From the NCBI GenBank assembly GCA_001466705.2, contig LATX02000209.1:1-64000 (forward strand): a stretch of 64,000 nucleotides of DNA, written 5' to 3'. Below the pieces are notes generated by a model. That model was not told the DNA's origin, searched no databases, and worked only from the letters and a program-made list of their open reading frames with translations. Position 1 is the first letter of the stretch, and each line of letters opens with the position of its first letter. Positions 32,218-53,346 of this stretch are shown piece by piece. Both the position numbers and the translations under genes were made by a program. This DNA is from Moniliophthora roreri (lineage: Eukaryota > Basidiomycota > Agaricomycetes > Agaricales > Marasmiaceae).

Positions 32218-33453
32218 ATGTTTCGCTATATCTCTTCCCAGTTCAGCCGCCTCGTCGGACACATGGCAGCCGCTTTCCAACCCCCTTCCAGTGCATACGG
32301 CCCCTATGCCATTCTAAAGAACATGTGCGTGAACAGCACGAATCGTTACTCGACAACCGATTTCCTTTGGCTTTGGACACACGACGTGGACGAGGGCTGT
32401 CGCATCGAGAAGGTGACACTTCTAAAGTGTAACAACGGCAAACAGCACGAATTGGTCGCGGTGTCCGTAATCGTTCCGTCCAAGGTGCCTTGTAGATATC
32501 CGAATTTAACCATCACGATATTCTTTGAAAGGAGGATCGGACATGGGAAGGATTTAGAGCAGGGCGAATTCGATGAAGAGAGTCGCAAGGACCGAAGACG
32601 CGGTTCAGGAGGTGACTCTGGCGATTATGCGCCTGCTGTGTTACCCCGACCAATACTTGCAAGCTCGGGTTTCAGCATGGACATACCAGAAAACAAAGCT
32701 AAAGATATCGTTATCATTCCATCTGGAGATGAGTGGAAGAGCCTTGGCTGGGAGCGAGCCTTTGAGGTAGCCTTCAACGGTGCACGCCGTCTCGACAACA
32801 TTCACAATGAAATCCATGTCGTCTATACAATCACATTCCCCAAAAGTGACCGTCCCAGCATCATCGACCTCGCAGTTCTACTCAATCAGGTCTCGGAATC
32901 ATACACAGACTATCATATCTTTGGGGCCCAGTGTTACTTTTATGCAGCTCTTGTTTGCGAAACTATGCGAGAGCTGTTTAAAGGTCAAAAGATCCTGGGT
33001 AATGACGTGGAGGAGCCGTCAACTTCGGAGTCGAAAGGGATGGATTTTTCAAGGATTGATGTTGAATCTGCCGAGCCGACCGGGGGCGTTGACAATGTTA
33101 GACGTCAGGCTTCGGGATCGAAGAATGGTGCGGGAAGGTACAAGATATTGCCCATCGTCAGTTACAAATCGTCGCGATTCCAGGCGGAGGTGAAGAAAAT
33201 GTGCGAGTCTTTCCCTGAAAAACGACAGGCCAAGATCGATGATCTCAAGAAGAATCAAGTGGCTGAGCTGTTACAAGCTCGAGAGGAGATAGCGAATGAA
33301 CGACAGGCCAAGTTGGAGGAGCGCAGAGAGAAGGAGGCACTACAAAAATGCCTGGACGAGGAGCGTCGGCAAAATAAGGAATTATCACGCCAACTGGCCG
33401 CCTTAAAGGCTCAGCAAAGCCCCGGGTCTCATTTGCCAAGTGCTGACGCCTGA
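32218..33453 (+). CDS. Basidiomycete hypothetical protein with C-terminal coiled coil, 411 residues
   Basis: A single uninterrupted frame from ATG 32,218. The first 40 residues are variable. Residues about 25-115 form a compact domain with strands ending in PNLTITIFFERR. A variable acidic/arginine linker follows (KDRRRGSGGDSGDY). A second conserved-looking block at about 160-255 has HVVYTITFPKSDRPSIIDLAVLL and HIFGAQCYFYAALVCETMREL. Residues about 320-395 are a strongly charged heptad-rich coiled coil (KKNQVAELLQAREEIANE). I recall similar intronless proteins of unknown function in agaricomycetes. A second in-frame ATG 15 codons downstream (MAAAFQPP) could be the real start. No signal peptide is apparent. 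It lies 1.25 kb from the transposon end, with normal CpG content. Confidence 0.7.
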   Translation: MFRYISSQFSRLVGHMAAAFQPPSSAYGPYAILKNMCVNSTNRYSTTDFLWLWTHDVDEGCRIEKVTLLKCNNGKQHELVAVSVIVPSKVPCRYPNLTITIFFERRIGHGKDLEQGEFDEESRKDRRRGSGGDSGDYAPAVLPRPILASSGFSMDIPENKAKDIVIIPSGDEWKSLGWERAFEVAFNGARRLDNIHNEIHVVYTITFPKSDRPSIIDLAVLLNQVSESYTDYHIFGAQCYFYAALVCETMRELFKGQKILGNDVEEPSTSESKGMDFSRIDVESAEPTGGVDNVRRQASGSKNGAGRYKILPIVSYKSSRFQAEVKKMCESFPEKRQAKIDDLKKNQVAELLQAREEIANERQAKLEERREKEALQKCLDEERRQNKELSRQLAALKAQQSPGSHLPSADA

Positions 33454-33828
33454 TTTTTGTTTATTGAACGTTCTATGTACTGACCTTTGATGTATCATAC
33501 CTTGCTTTCGTTCTGCTATCGCGTTGTTATCTCTTTTTATACCATTCTCCTTTCTTATCTGTTTGTCGAGTGATACATGCATCATACCCTCTTTTTCTGT
33601 CGTCATTGTACTTTGTCTTTCACTGCGTTACCTTTCGTCTTACGTACTTCAGTCAACTCGTAACATTTTGTTTGCTCGCCGACTCGTTCCATGAAGATTT
33701 GCTGGATTCAACGACAATGCAGTTGAATGGTATGGTACTTGACCGGGGTATAATACATGAAAATTGTCCTCTAGATAGACACCAGTGTCAACTAATCAAT
33801 ATAATGCGGAGTCCCAACTCTGTAACTA
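33454..33828. other. Convergent intergenic region
   Basis: Shared 3' region of the coiled-coil gene (plus) and the Kre6-like gene (minus). It is T-rich after 33,454; no gene is visible. Confidence 0.5.
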
Positions 33829-36460
33829 TCAGCATTGGCCTAACAACTTGTTCTTCGGGAATGGCTGCTTGAAATCGTCTACCCAAGTTGTGAGGTTGGC
33901 ATCAGAGTATGCTCTAAATTTGGTATTAGTCCGCCCGAAGATATGTGAATCATGATTCTTGAACTTACCGTATGTGTCTGTATGGGCGAGAAATCAGTTT
34001 GTGGTCAGAGGAACAGGCTGGATGAACGTACTTATCGATATAGGCCTTGGTGGGGAAATCCTCGGGATCACATCCTACATTCTTCTTGCCCTTCTCCTGA
34101 TAAACTCGTATCCAGTCGATTCTCATAGTCGTAGGGAAAATCAGGTGTTCCAAGTCAACATCTCCGAAATTGGTTGACATGCCAAGGTTCACGATGAGAT
34201 ACTAGAGGTGGATTAGTTGGCGGATGACACTGATCTTTTGCTAATTGACGAACCATGGGTTCCTGTGGAACGGGCCGGGCAGAAATTCCTACTTTGTCGT
34301 TCTGACCTACGGCATTAGCAAACATGGTCCAAGATTTCTTGCCATCTGAGATCCAGGTAATATACTATGCATCACAGTTGACATGAGTTTTATTGAGTAC
34401 GTGCCGAGACTAGTACTGACCGCATCATCGAAACCTTGGAATGAAATTAGTAAAGCGTCAATAGGTTACGAAGCGACAAAGTAGCGGTCCGTACCTGGCT
34501 TGTACTCAAAGCCGTACACCGAGAAACAACCTGTCCCGAGCTCATAACAGTCCGGGTATAGCTTACTGTGGTCAACACGGCGTGACGGAAGGGTACGATA
34601 GGACTAACTGGTCTGGGTAACGCAAGATGTGGCCTCTTGGAACGTGCCTCCCAAGTAAGAGTTCTGCTCGGTAATAGTCTCATCATAGATCTCGAACCCA
34701 TCCGTGGTGTTCTTCCATCGATATTCAAAGTCGAAAGGCTGGGCATACAAAAGTATGAGTTTCGGTTTCTGGGCGTAAGAAGCGCCACCTACACCCCACT
34801 GTCCTGACTGTGATACAGCACCGATACCATCTGAGACCTGAGCTTCGATGACATCGATTTCTGGGGCAGATCGACCGACAAATGTACCATCTTCTGTGTG
34901 TATTGGACCTGAATTTATAGCATGTCAGACCTTTGCTCGCCTACGGTGTTACCAAAGGGCCCACCGGGATGGTCTTCTCCGGGACAGGTACATCGGGAAA
35001 GACGTTGGCCAGGAAGGAAGGAGAGGGCCTCTTTCTTGCTGGGGCTGTTGAATCGGGCTGCTTCTGGTTTTCCACCAATAGTTTGGTTCTTCACGGTACC
35101 AACATCACATTCGTCGTAGGTGTAGGGCCACTGAGTCGAGTTCATGGATTCGTTCATCTTCAGCGTTATTATTGCGACGTACCATTCCTTCGAGACTGGC
35201 ACCGTAACCAGCGCGACCTAAAGCTCTGTAAGTGCGAATCTTGATGAATGAATGTCAGGCAGCTCACCCAAGTTTCCCATTGCCCATACGGCCGGCCATA
35301 ACCCCGCAATATTGCTTATCCCCGGAAGTGACACAGACGCAAGAAACATTCCACCTGTAAAGCAGAATTTGTTCCACGTCGACATCATTCCTCCTTGGTA
35401 ATTTAAGTCGTGCGTTTCCATCCGGGACAGAGTAATCTCCAGAGCGCCATTCTTGGTGGTTATTGCAGCAGGGTCATACCATTCCATGTTGTTGGTCTAT
35501 CTCGACTTTCAGTGGACGTGGTGGATCGAATGAGGGATTGAACGTACCTGCCAATAGTGCAGATCCACTGCCTCCCAGTAAGGATCGTCACCCGGATAGA
35601 ACGACCGTCCGTCTCTATTGAATTCATCACTGAAGACTAGTTCCATGTCCACACCAGTGTGGTATGCTTTGATGGTACGAGCCTCCTCGGGCGTTTCAAT
35701 ATCAACCAATCCTGTATTCGCTAGCATCACCGGAACCTCAAATACCATTGGCTACTTTCCAAGCACAGAGAATCCGGAAGGATACTCACCTGCCCGGTAG
35801 CGTTTACACCCCGAACGTTAGAAAGGTCGCGATTCTTGATGAACATGTAAATAGGATAAATAGCACTGTGAGCTATATCAGCATGACCATTGAATATGGG
35901 TTGAGAAAGTAGGAGACATACAAAAGGGAGAGAAGCCCCAAAATGAGAGCAATCATGCAACCCAGGTTCATGAAACCTCTCCGGGTGAGAAACGAACGGC
36001 CGCTGTCATTTTTCCGGTCGCGGACTGGATCTGGATTATGGAGCTTGTCGTCCGGTTCGGGAAATGAAGGCGAAAGAGAGGTTCCCCATTCCCTTGGATC
36101 GGCAGATAAAGAGTACTGAAAAAAAAAGCAGTCGACGCCATGTCAAGCTAGAAAATAGCTTGCCACACACCTTCTCAGCTATCGAGGAGTTTATGGAGGG
36201 CACTTGACGGCCAGGTGCAGCGCTCACACTGTACGGCGAGTCATGCTGAAAAGAAAACGGTCACTCCAGTGCGCTTGGATATGAGGATAGTACTGTCTTA
36301 CCGAGCCGTTACTCGAGAAGCTTCGGATTGAAGGAGGACGACTGGCAAAGTGACCTGCACGAATGGTATTCCCTTGTCTTTCTCTGCTTTCATGACTGTA
36401 TGTCGAAGGGGAATGGGAGAGATAGGTACCACTCTCAAGATCTCTCTTCGGGTAGGACAT
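33829..36460 (-). CDS. KRE6: Kre6/Skn1-type GH16 beta-1,6-glucan synthesis protein, 628 residues
   Basis: Fifteen exons, complement of 33829-33913, 33969-33977, 34032-34201, 34254-34364, 34421-34434, 34495-34565, 34605-34908, 34965-35130, 35183-35217, 35268-35496, 35548-35736, 35790-35865, 35922-36115, 36171-36245 and 36302-36460 (1,887 nt, all in frame). Start at MSYPKRDLES, with an upstream in-frame ATG at 36,541. Residues 1-120 are a cytoplasmic Ser-rich tail, followed by one membrane helix (MIALILGLLSLFAIYPIYMF). This makes a type II membrane protein of the secretory pathway. The lumenal part is a GH16 domain: VFSDEFNRDGRSFYPGDDP, GLWPAVWAMGNLGRAGYG, ARF, CTCPGEDHPGP, the active-site motif APEIDVIEAQ (two catalytic glutamates), QPFDFEY, GCFSVYGFEYKPG, and a C terminus FKQPFPKNKLLGQC. 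Known members act in beta-1,6-glucan assembly of the cell wall. Exons of 9 and 14 nt are unusual but required for the conserved frame. Confidence 0.9.
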
Positions 36461-38069
36461 TACGCAGCTTGTTAAGTAAAGAACGTCGAAAACAAATACA
36501 CAGCGAGGACGAAGAAGGCGAAACGAGTGGTAATGGCCCAACCAAGGACCAGACTGGTGGGCAACGATGGGAGACGAAGGGAAAGATGGAGTGATTCTAT
36601 CATGATTCCGTCACTCCTTGTGCTTATTGTGGACATCGACGGTTGCCGCGCTACCAGTGAAAGCATGCGTAAAATGCCGAAAATAGCCAACTCGTCTCCG
36701 TGTTCGCCGCTTTGAGATGCTCCTTCTCAGACGATAGAGAAAACCTATATGTTAATTCGCCGGATATAACAGTAATCTTCAAAGAGGCCAAAACCAGGAT
36801 CCATAGTACATCAGCACTTAACCCTGCCTGGCAAGTAATCAGTCTGAAACAGTTGTTTATCGAGATATTAATCCACGTACCTAATCGCCACATGAAAACC
36901 TTCTGGCATCTTTCAGCACTGCTACGGTACCTGTGCTATGAATCATGATGCGAACATAGGTGAATGGACAGCAGCTGCAGATCGTTCGTGGTAATGGCGA
37001 CGGTTATGGTAGGAAGCCGTCACGGTCAGGCCGAGTATACCGAATCTGTCCGGCCCCTCCCGGTCCCCACAACGCCTCATCAACTCCTCTTGACCCGCAT
37101 CCTCCTCCGTCAAGACTCCGCCTTCAACTCGCTGAAGACCTATTTTAACTCTATTCGATCTCTTCGACAATTTTAGATATGTTACGAGGCCGTGAGAGTG
37201 AAACGCGGAAGTAGATTACGGAGTTACCCCACGGGGTGAATTGAAGTTTTTGGTGAGTGCCAATAGAATAATAGCCATATCCCCACTTACAGCGACCTAG
37301 ACCTCCTAGAGTCCAAAAAAGACGGGCAAAAACAGGCAAAAGGATGGTTTGCGGGTCCGGAGCATTCTTGAATCTGAATAGTTCGATTCGAGGGCGGGCA
37401 AGCAGGACTCCAGTAATTCCAGTAATTCAAATTTACACCATCAATCACAAAGATCCTGAACAAATATCCGATAGGCGTCGGGACTCCTTGGTGCCCAGAA
37501 TTCACCCAGAACCAGGAATACCTCAGCCCGGAGACTAAACTCTGGCAAGCACTTTCCCGGGTACGCGCTCATGCTATTTTTTCATGCAGTGTGAGGACTT
37601 AGCAACCAATTTGATCGTCATGATACATCATATCTAGGTGATTTCCCAGTCCCTGGTGCTGTGCTTGGTGCCATAGAATCTGATTGGCCGGCGCATGATA
37701 GTTTGCGTCGTGAAGGCTGGGTCCGAGTTCCCGCAACTTCCCGCCAACCAATTATGACAAGCGATGGCCCAATGCAGACGGAAAACGGCAGGGCCAGACT
37801 CTTACACGGACTTCGGAGCAATCTGTCGCAAGGCACAGTCCCCAGTACCCCCCAGTTCGGAAAGTTTTACTCAAGAGAAAATTTCACTATTTAACGGTAT
37901 GCGTCTAGTGGGTACGAGTTTCAGATTCCTTTCCACCCTAGATATTCCTCTTTTTCTTACTTCTCAGTCTCGATTTCTCCTCTTTGTATCCCGCAGGCCG
38001 CCTCACTAGATTTCCGTAATGACTATCGTTCTTACCCCCTACTGGTCTAATGGCGTTCAAAAACTCAAG
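36461..38069. other. Intergenic region between divergent genes
   Basis: Upstream of both the Kre6-like gene (minus) and malic enzyme (plus). Open frames of 60-90 codons overlap on both strands and none shows a motif. A CT-rich tract lies at about 37,930-38,000, shortly before the malic enzyme start, as is common in fungal promoters. Confidence 0.4.
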
Positions 38070-40079
<2,010 letters not shown>

Positions 40080-40441
40080 ACGTATGATACCCATTTATAA
40101 TTTATACCAGCATGTCATCACTTTTGCCTTGCATGATACGTCTAACTCACAGCCTGTAATCTATATATGAAGTAAGGAGTCATGTGCAATGTAAATTTCT
40201 CGACCTCTATAGTCTATATGTGTCCACATATCTTGTACGATAATTACGGCCGTTTAGATAAGAAATTTTTGCACCATCAGAGCCCTGTCATCCGCCACAT
40301 GAGTTGAACTTGAGCGGCACCGTCCTCCCGACTGACTCAAACCCTTTCCCTCTATCTATAATTCACCTAAATTCGAGTTGCAAGTCATACGACAGGCAAT
40401 CCCGCCGCCCCAAAATCACGCTTGGAGTGCGTTAGCCCAAA
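40080..40441. other. Intergenic region
   Basis: Malic enzyme 3' end and the promoter of the ABC transporter; no other gene is seen. Confidence 0.5.
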
Positions 40442-47258
<6,817 letters not shown>

Positions 47259-47885
47259 AATCTCACGTGGTTGCAGTCCCGTACTTTTGGTACATGATTG
47301 TTAGGACATTATAGATGCAAGTGAGAAATAGAATGATGGATTCCGACTTGGTTACAGGTGTTGTGACAAGCATTGACAGCCCAGTGAATCCGGTTCTAGC
47401 GAGTTCAAAACTCATCTCCAAAGGGATGCCTCGGTATCCGCATAATAGACACCTGCTTTGTCAAAATACCTTGTGTTATGATCGGTTGCGCATGATCGAG
47501 AGAGAGGCATAAAATTCAATTTCTCTGTTATCGAGTAGCCGTCGCTACTGCCCTCGCTATTGCCTCCGGTGGTTCCATCTGTTCCTGACAGAAGGTTCGT
47601 TTAGCCGAATCCGAACTCACCTGAAGGGTCGCTGTGTGGGGTTGGATAAAAGGATCGTGTGGAAGACGGGCAAGGTCGCCTAGCGCCACCAACTTCTTTC
47701 GTTCTTTACCTCTTCGTGTCTCACTGCTGTTCCTGTTGAACAGTTCTCTTTTCTTTTTCTTTTATCGAGCAAGTTAGTTGACAAAGGTCAGTCGTCCACC
47801 ATTCACGAAGCAATTATTCTCATTATAAGCTTCTTCTCAGGTTGATCCTATCTGTTCCATTTCATTGTCCAAAGCCGCTGGAACT
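47259..47885. other. Intergenic region
   Basis: Downstream of the ABC transporter and upstream of the single-pass protein. Pyrimidine-rich tracts occur at 47,690-47,770 before the next start. No gene is seen. Confidence 0.5.
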
Positions 47886-49064
47886 ATGGCCGTCGAAACT
47901 ACGAGACCGGGTACATGAATCGAGGTTATTGCGTATCATACTCAACACTGACGTTTAGTTTGTGCAGTGACTAGAGGACGTTTTGTGTCTCGCAACGATG
48001 ACTCTTCGACACCATCTTCAAATAAAAACAACGACCAAAATGGCGGCAGCCGTAACTCCGAAAAAAACGACAATAACCGCGACAGTGGACCACCGAACGG
48101 GAACTCTAACAGTTTTGGGTTCCCGCCGAAGCCGCCATGTTTTGGTCCTTGCATCAATGATAATGACGCGAAACTCATTTATCAAGGCCCATGGGTTCTC
48201 GATAATGACCCGTTTGGTGGAACAACTCACAGTACAACAACACCCGGCTCTAGTGTCTCACTCAATTTCAACGGTGAGTACAGATACATTTCTAGCCTTT
48301 TCTCCCGCCTCGCTCAACTGCACTAGGCAGTGGAATCGTGGTGCTTGGTCACGTTCCGGAGAGTAATGATACGCATCCTCCGCCGACCATTAGTTACACC
48401 ATAGATGAATTCGATCCTATTCTGAGAACCGAGCCTCAAGCGGCAAAAACCATCAGGACTCAGCCACTTTTTGCGATTGACAACTTGTCGAACCAGGAGC
48501 ACAAGTTGGTCTTGAACGTAACGGAGGCAGCGGCGCCTTTCATACTCGACCATTTCTTTCTGTTCCAATCAAGGACTGCCCTTCAGAAAGTGGGACCGTC
48601 CGCAGGTGTACCACCCGCATCCGGAGCTTCGAGCGTATCATCTCCTCAGGGTCTTCAAAGTAGCTCTGAGGACTCCGAAACCACCTTGAAGGCAGTTTCG
48701 GCTACCTTGGGGTCGCTGATCCTCATACTACTATGCATCCTTGCCTATCTCTCCTTTCTGTTGCGAAAAAGTCGCCGCGTGTCCTACGTCGACCTAGAGA
48801 GCTCATACCGTCGAAGCATGAAAAGTGGTAAGTCTCGGCATTTCTTTGGCATTTCTTGCCCGCTCGTATCCATCTCACTATCAAAATTCAGATACTATAT
48901 TCACCTCCTCCGACTCGATAATGCGATATCATCCACAAAGTTGGGTATTATCTGATTACTCACGCAATACCGTGAGCCTTCCGCTTCCATCATTACCGCA
49001 CACCTCTCCCTCCACCGCCGACGCTCGTAGTCCTGCTGGGCGTGGGTCGCTCACCACCCAGTAA
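47886..49064 (+). CDS. Single-pass membrane protein with N-terminal beta-sandwich-like domain, 337 residues
   Basis: Four exons: 47886-47910, 47959-48273, 48327-48827 and 48892-49064. After a short N terminus there is an Asn/Asp/Ser-rich stretch (residues 20-60). Next comes a domain with NDNDAKLIYQGPWVLDND, TTTPGSSVSLNFNGSGIVVL and TISYTID, ending NLSNQEHKLVLNV. This is the layout of a family common in agaricomycetes: D-x-x-I-x-Y-x-G-x-W, then a strand SFxFxGxxVxVYG, then a xxHTLTI strand, similar to galactose-binding folds. A Ser-rich stalk precedes one helix (LGSLILILLCILAYLSFLL) flanked by KSRR on the cytoplasmic side. The tail is Ser/Thr/Pro-rich. The function is unknown; a cell-surface role is inferred. 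No classical signal peptide is visible in the first exon, so the start may lie elsewhere. Confidence 0.75.
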
Positions 49065-49387
49065 GCACAATGCCCGGACTTTTTCAATTTCGGACCAGCG
49101 ATGTTTGTATTATGTACTACCGACCTTAGGTGTAGAATTACTCTTCTGTTGTACTGTATTCATATTTGTTTCTTCTTCAATTCAATGTATTCTAGTTCCT
49201 TGACATCGGGTAACGTACGACCAGTGGTGAAAAGGCATTATGCGTCGAGTAATATGTACAATTGCACAACAAGGCTACATACAGAATAGCGGATTAGCAC
49301 GATTGGTTACAGAGCGCCCAGCACCTTTATTGCCCTGCTCGGCGGGGGATACATGTGGAACAATTCAAATTGGTGCATCAAGTACAA
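49065..49387. other. Convergent intergenic region
   Basis: 3' ends of the single-pass membrane protein gene (plus) and the GMC gene (minus); nothing else is seen. Confidence 0.5.
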
Positions 49388-51993
49388 CTACTTGGCCTCT
49401 TTCAGAATGACATCTGCAGCCTTCTCCGACATCTATGTATATATTTCACGTCAGACTCTGGGAAGGACAGTAATGAATGAGAACCCACCATATAAATGGG
49501 CGTGGTAACAAAGTATCCCGGCACAACCGGCCAGCTACTAGCGTCCACGACACGCAAGTTCTTGACACCTCGAACTTTGAAGTTGCCATCGAGAACGGCG
49601 TTTTCATCTGCAGATAGGAGCCAAGTTTAAAAGAAGTTTATGTCCCGATGAAAAGGACATACCACCATCAACACCCATAGGGTTCGTGCAACACGCGTGA
49701 TGACCTGCCAATAACCTTAATTGTGATTGTCAGCATGAGAGTAAGAAGACTACATACCAAAGATATTCTCGTAAACATGCTTCTCAATGGCCTCATCGCT
49801 CGCAGCTTGCTCACCAGGGAATACTTCCTCCTGAATGAACGGCTTGATCAACAGCGAATTCATAATCTTCCTCGCTTTCTTGACCCCTTCACGCAGGTCC
49901 CTGACATCTTGTGGCCCTCGCTCGGCTTGAAAATGCATCTTGTTGATGGAAAGTAGATCTTGTGGATGTGATCCTGTAAGTCTAACCGTCCCTCTAGACG
50001 AAGGTCTGACTTTGAGATTAACCGCTGTGACGGCATTGTGGTTCTGGGGTGAAGTCACTGCCAGGTAGACGCGTCAACATTGTGCGAAAGTGCGAGGTAA
50101 CCGAATGCTCCTCACACAACTCGGGGAAGCCTATTTGCTCGGTGTTAATTATATAGCTCTAACTGATTAGTCAAGAAACAGAAATACCTCGAACAAATCC
50201 AGGGAAAAAGCCAGGTGCAACATAAGTTATCATATCGGGGTCTCTATACTCCGGATTTGACTTAAATGTAAATGCCTGGAACGCAGGTCCAAAGGAGTAG
50301 ACGTTTGCCCTCCCTTCGTCTCTCCACGCCTTGAGACAGGGATCCTGATCTGGGTCTGAACCAAATGTACAACCATTGAGTAGAGAAAAGTTTTGCTTCA
50401 TGCGCCAGATGACCGCAATCTCGTCATGATCTGTGCATGCGGTCAGCCATAGAAACCAAAGCGAGCTAGGAATGGCGACCTTGAAGGTTGGTGCCTACAC
50501 CAGGAAGGTTCACAACAGTCTCGATGCCATGTTGCTCAAGATGGGATCTGTCACCTATCCCTGAAAGCTACAAAGATTTTTTTTTTTTTCAATGCATCTT
50601 CTCAAGTCATCGCCATGAAAACGAACCATAAGCTGTCAAAATCACAAATCAGCCAAAGCTAGAGAAGAGAAGAACCAGATCTATCATTGACTGACCAGCT
50701 GAGGGCTTTGGAATGTTCCCGCGCTAACAATAACTTCCCGCTTTGCTATCACGGTCTTTGTCTGCAAGTCGGATTTACCCTGAAAATTCAACGCCACCGG
50801 CAGAGCTGCATCCGGTGCATACTCTACCCCATAGGCCGTTGGCACCCCTTCCGTGCCGTTGCACAGCAACACCTTTGTCACCAACGTGTCCATGGCGAAA
50901 TCAAGCTTGCCAGGATTTTTATTTCGGACATCCAACAGTCTCTCACGAACGCTCGAACGATTGTGATGTTCATCAATTGTGTAGCTGACTAGTGTGCCTC
51001 CGGCTGCATTATCACCCACTCGACTGTTGAGATCAAGGATGGGAGGGGCGTCGGCGATAAGCCCTGCTGCGAAGGCCAAGGTTTGCGCGTCTACGGGATT
51101 TTTTTAAAACTTTTATATCCATACAGAACGGCAGAACGGCAAAATATACCTAGGTACTTCGGGTTGAGCACATCCAGAATTGGATTCAGGCTGGTCTTGA
51201 GCCAACCTCCAAAGCCATGCTCAAGAGGTAGCGGAAGGCCCAAATTTGTGTTATGTTCAATACGTTTAAAGATCTCTTGCATATTATCCCTAGACCAAGT
51301 CGGATCGTTGAACATGGACGCGAGACCGTCAAAATCGGGGCGGGTTGCAGCAATAATGTTAATCAACGCGTTGTGAAGCTAATGAATGATTGAGAAAAAA
51401 AAGTTGGGCGTGTATAATGATCCTCGACAAGATGAAACACGTACGGTAGAACCGCCGATACCACGGGCACGAGGATACCATTGATCATTCTTCTGGATTG
51501 GGAAATCGGACGGGTACTCGTTTAGTGTGTAGTTTAAGTCGAGCTGTGGGTCTAAAGGGGTCCAGGGGTTGAATAGGACGCGGTTAAGAAAAACACAGAA
51601 CCGAAATGACCTTCTGCTGCCCGAATGAAATACAGGGGAATAGTCGTGTTAAGGTTATTCGGATCGTGACCTGTATGTCCTCTCATAAGCTGTTTGATTT
51701 TTCGAGTCGATTGTGTCAAAACACTTGCCTGCGTCCAGAACCAAAACTGCGATATGTACGTTAGGGAAAAAAGGAAAAAAAAAAAAAGCACTACTTCCAA
51801 AGATCTACTCACCAGAATATCCGTTCTCAGCCAATCTAGCAGCAACTGGTCCGCCTCCTGCACCTGCACCAACGACCACGTAGTCGTACTCGGCGCCGGT
51901 ATCACTTGACTTGTCACATTGAGGGAGCTCTGCAGAAACGAGTGGGAGGGCGAAGATAATAACGGTAAAGAATGTCCAGAGAGAGTGCATCAT
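49388..51993 (-). CDS. Secreted GMC-family FAD oxidoreductase
   Basis: Minus-strand gene with about ten introns; start at 51,993 (or the next codon, 51,990), TAG at 49,388-49,390. The N-terminal signal peptide is MMHSLWTFFTVIIFALPLVS. The FAD-binding Rossmann motif YVVVGAGAGGGPVAARLAENG is followed by VLVLDAG, where the last acidic residue is Asp. Further motifs are the GMC signature region WYPRARGIGGST, the second signature region with KREVIVSAGTFQSPQL, LSGIG, and GVGTNLQDHDE. The C-terminal active site has HHACCTNPMG (catalytic His) and DASSWPVVPGYFVTTPIYM. The tail ends EKAADVILKEAK. The family includes aryl-alcohol, methanol and glucose oxidases and dehydrogenases. The substrate is not readable, but secretion suggests extracellular oxidation during wood or litter decay. 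The second intron (51,742 downward) begins GCAAGT, a GC-AG intron. The join near 50,100-50,050 requires a GTGAGG donor to keep frame. Confidence 0.88.
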
Positions 51994-52688
51994 ACGTTGG
52001 TGAAGAGAAAGACGAAGCCGAGAATGTTTTTATAGCCTGAGAAACCCTCTTGCAGGTGCATACCATGCTGTTTGCGATCCCGTTGGAGGGATCAATCGTG
52101 TGATTGTGTCATTTGTAGGGATCTCGGGACACTGATTTTTGAGTCGAGCCTCTTCTCATGAGAATAAGTTCCTCGTCAGCAGGTCATTTATACAGAAATA
52201 TAACCGTAGAGCTCGCCAATGTCATCGGCAGCGTCACTTCTACTGATAAATTCAGTTCAGTCCTCAGAGCCAGACACTCGCTCCGGTGAATAGACATGCC
52301 GATTCTGGAAAAACTGAAGGAACGTCATTTCACGAGGCAACCATCTCGAGAAATGGCTAGCACTAACCTTTACGACATGAATGCCCGGGAGCAGTGGCAA
52401 GGTAACAGACTGACGGTCTTGCAGTATGCCTGCCAAAGCGTATGCTCGTAACGACGGTCAAGAGGCACAACTGTTTCTGTCTGTTTTCGGGAGCGTCTGG
52501 GCTCTCAGATCTGTCAAGCCATAGATAGATGATGCTTTGCGAGTTGGCGAGTTGGCGAAGGAAGTGGAAGAGGAAAAGGGTATGAACGCGGGAAAATATG
52601 CACAAATCTGGACGTGCTCAAAACCGTGACCCACATCGCGTCGTGCCTCTAAGTTGTTCTTCAATCACGACCACAACCACGGAGCACA
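51994..52688. other. Divergent intergenic region
   Basis: Upstream of the GMC gene (minus) and the small three-exon gene (plus). Open frames such as 52,363-52,605 (minus) carry no motif. Confidence 0.4.
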
Positions 52689-53346
52689 ATGAACATCCAA
52701 AAACACACAGAGCACCTCACTGAATTCAACTCTGATAATGATCACATCCCCTCTGCGCTCACTCCTACATCTGCTCAACCCAAAGGCGACGCGCCAACAC
52801 AGAAAAAACCGAACTCGCAAAGATCGACCTCATCCCCCGATCGACCTCTAGACGAGCTCATCGGCGAACCTTTTACGCCTTTTGATCATCAAGGTACCGT
52901 AGTGGATCCCTTCACGCAGGAGATGAATAGAGACGCGTCTTTTGAGCAAGGTAGCCTCAAGTCTTGATGCGTCTACCCTATGCTAACGGACGTGATATAG
53001 AACTCGGAACCATGCTCCTCGAACTCATCCTCGAAACCCACGCCTGGTCATCTGCTAGACCTAAACACGAAAGCCAGATGGAAGTGCAAAAGCTAGAACA
53101 GAGGATTATGGACGTTGTTGAGATTGAAAAGGAACAAGGCACGTTGCAGTTGAATCCTCCTTCCACACCGTCTTTGTCGTTATCTTCCGTCGTTGGTATG
53201 CAACTATTTGACTCGACTTTTGCTGTTCTATGCGCGGGATATGGATTCTAACGCTATGCCTACTATACACAGAGAAAACACGGGAACACCTCAACGAGTT
53301 TGTTAGTCGTATGAAGAAGGCTCTGGCTGCGCTTACTGGATTATAA
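52689..53346 (+). CDS. Small hydrophilic protein, 176 residues, unknown
   Basis: Three exons, 52689-52950, 53001-53195 and 53273-53346, with GT-AG junctions in frame. Residues 1-87 are disordered (Ser, Pro, Lys, Gln-rich). Residues 88-140 look helical and amphipathic (ELGTMLLELILETHAW, KHESQMEVQKLEQRIMDVVE). After a Ser/Pro spacer (NPPSTPSLSLSS) the last exon encodes another helix (TREHLNEFVSRMKKALAAL). Two helices separated by a linker suggest a coiled-coil subunit of a larger complex. I do not recognise the family. No signal peptide or membrane helix is present. Confidence 0.6.
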
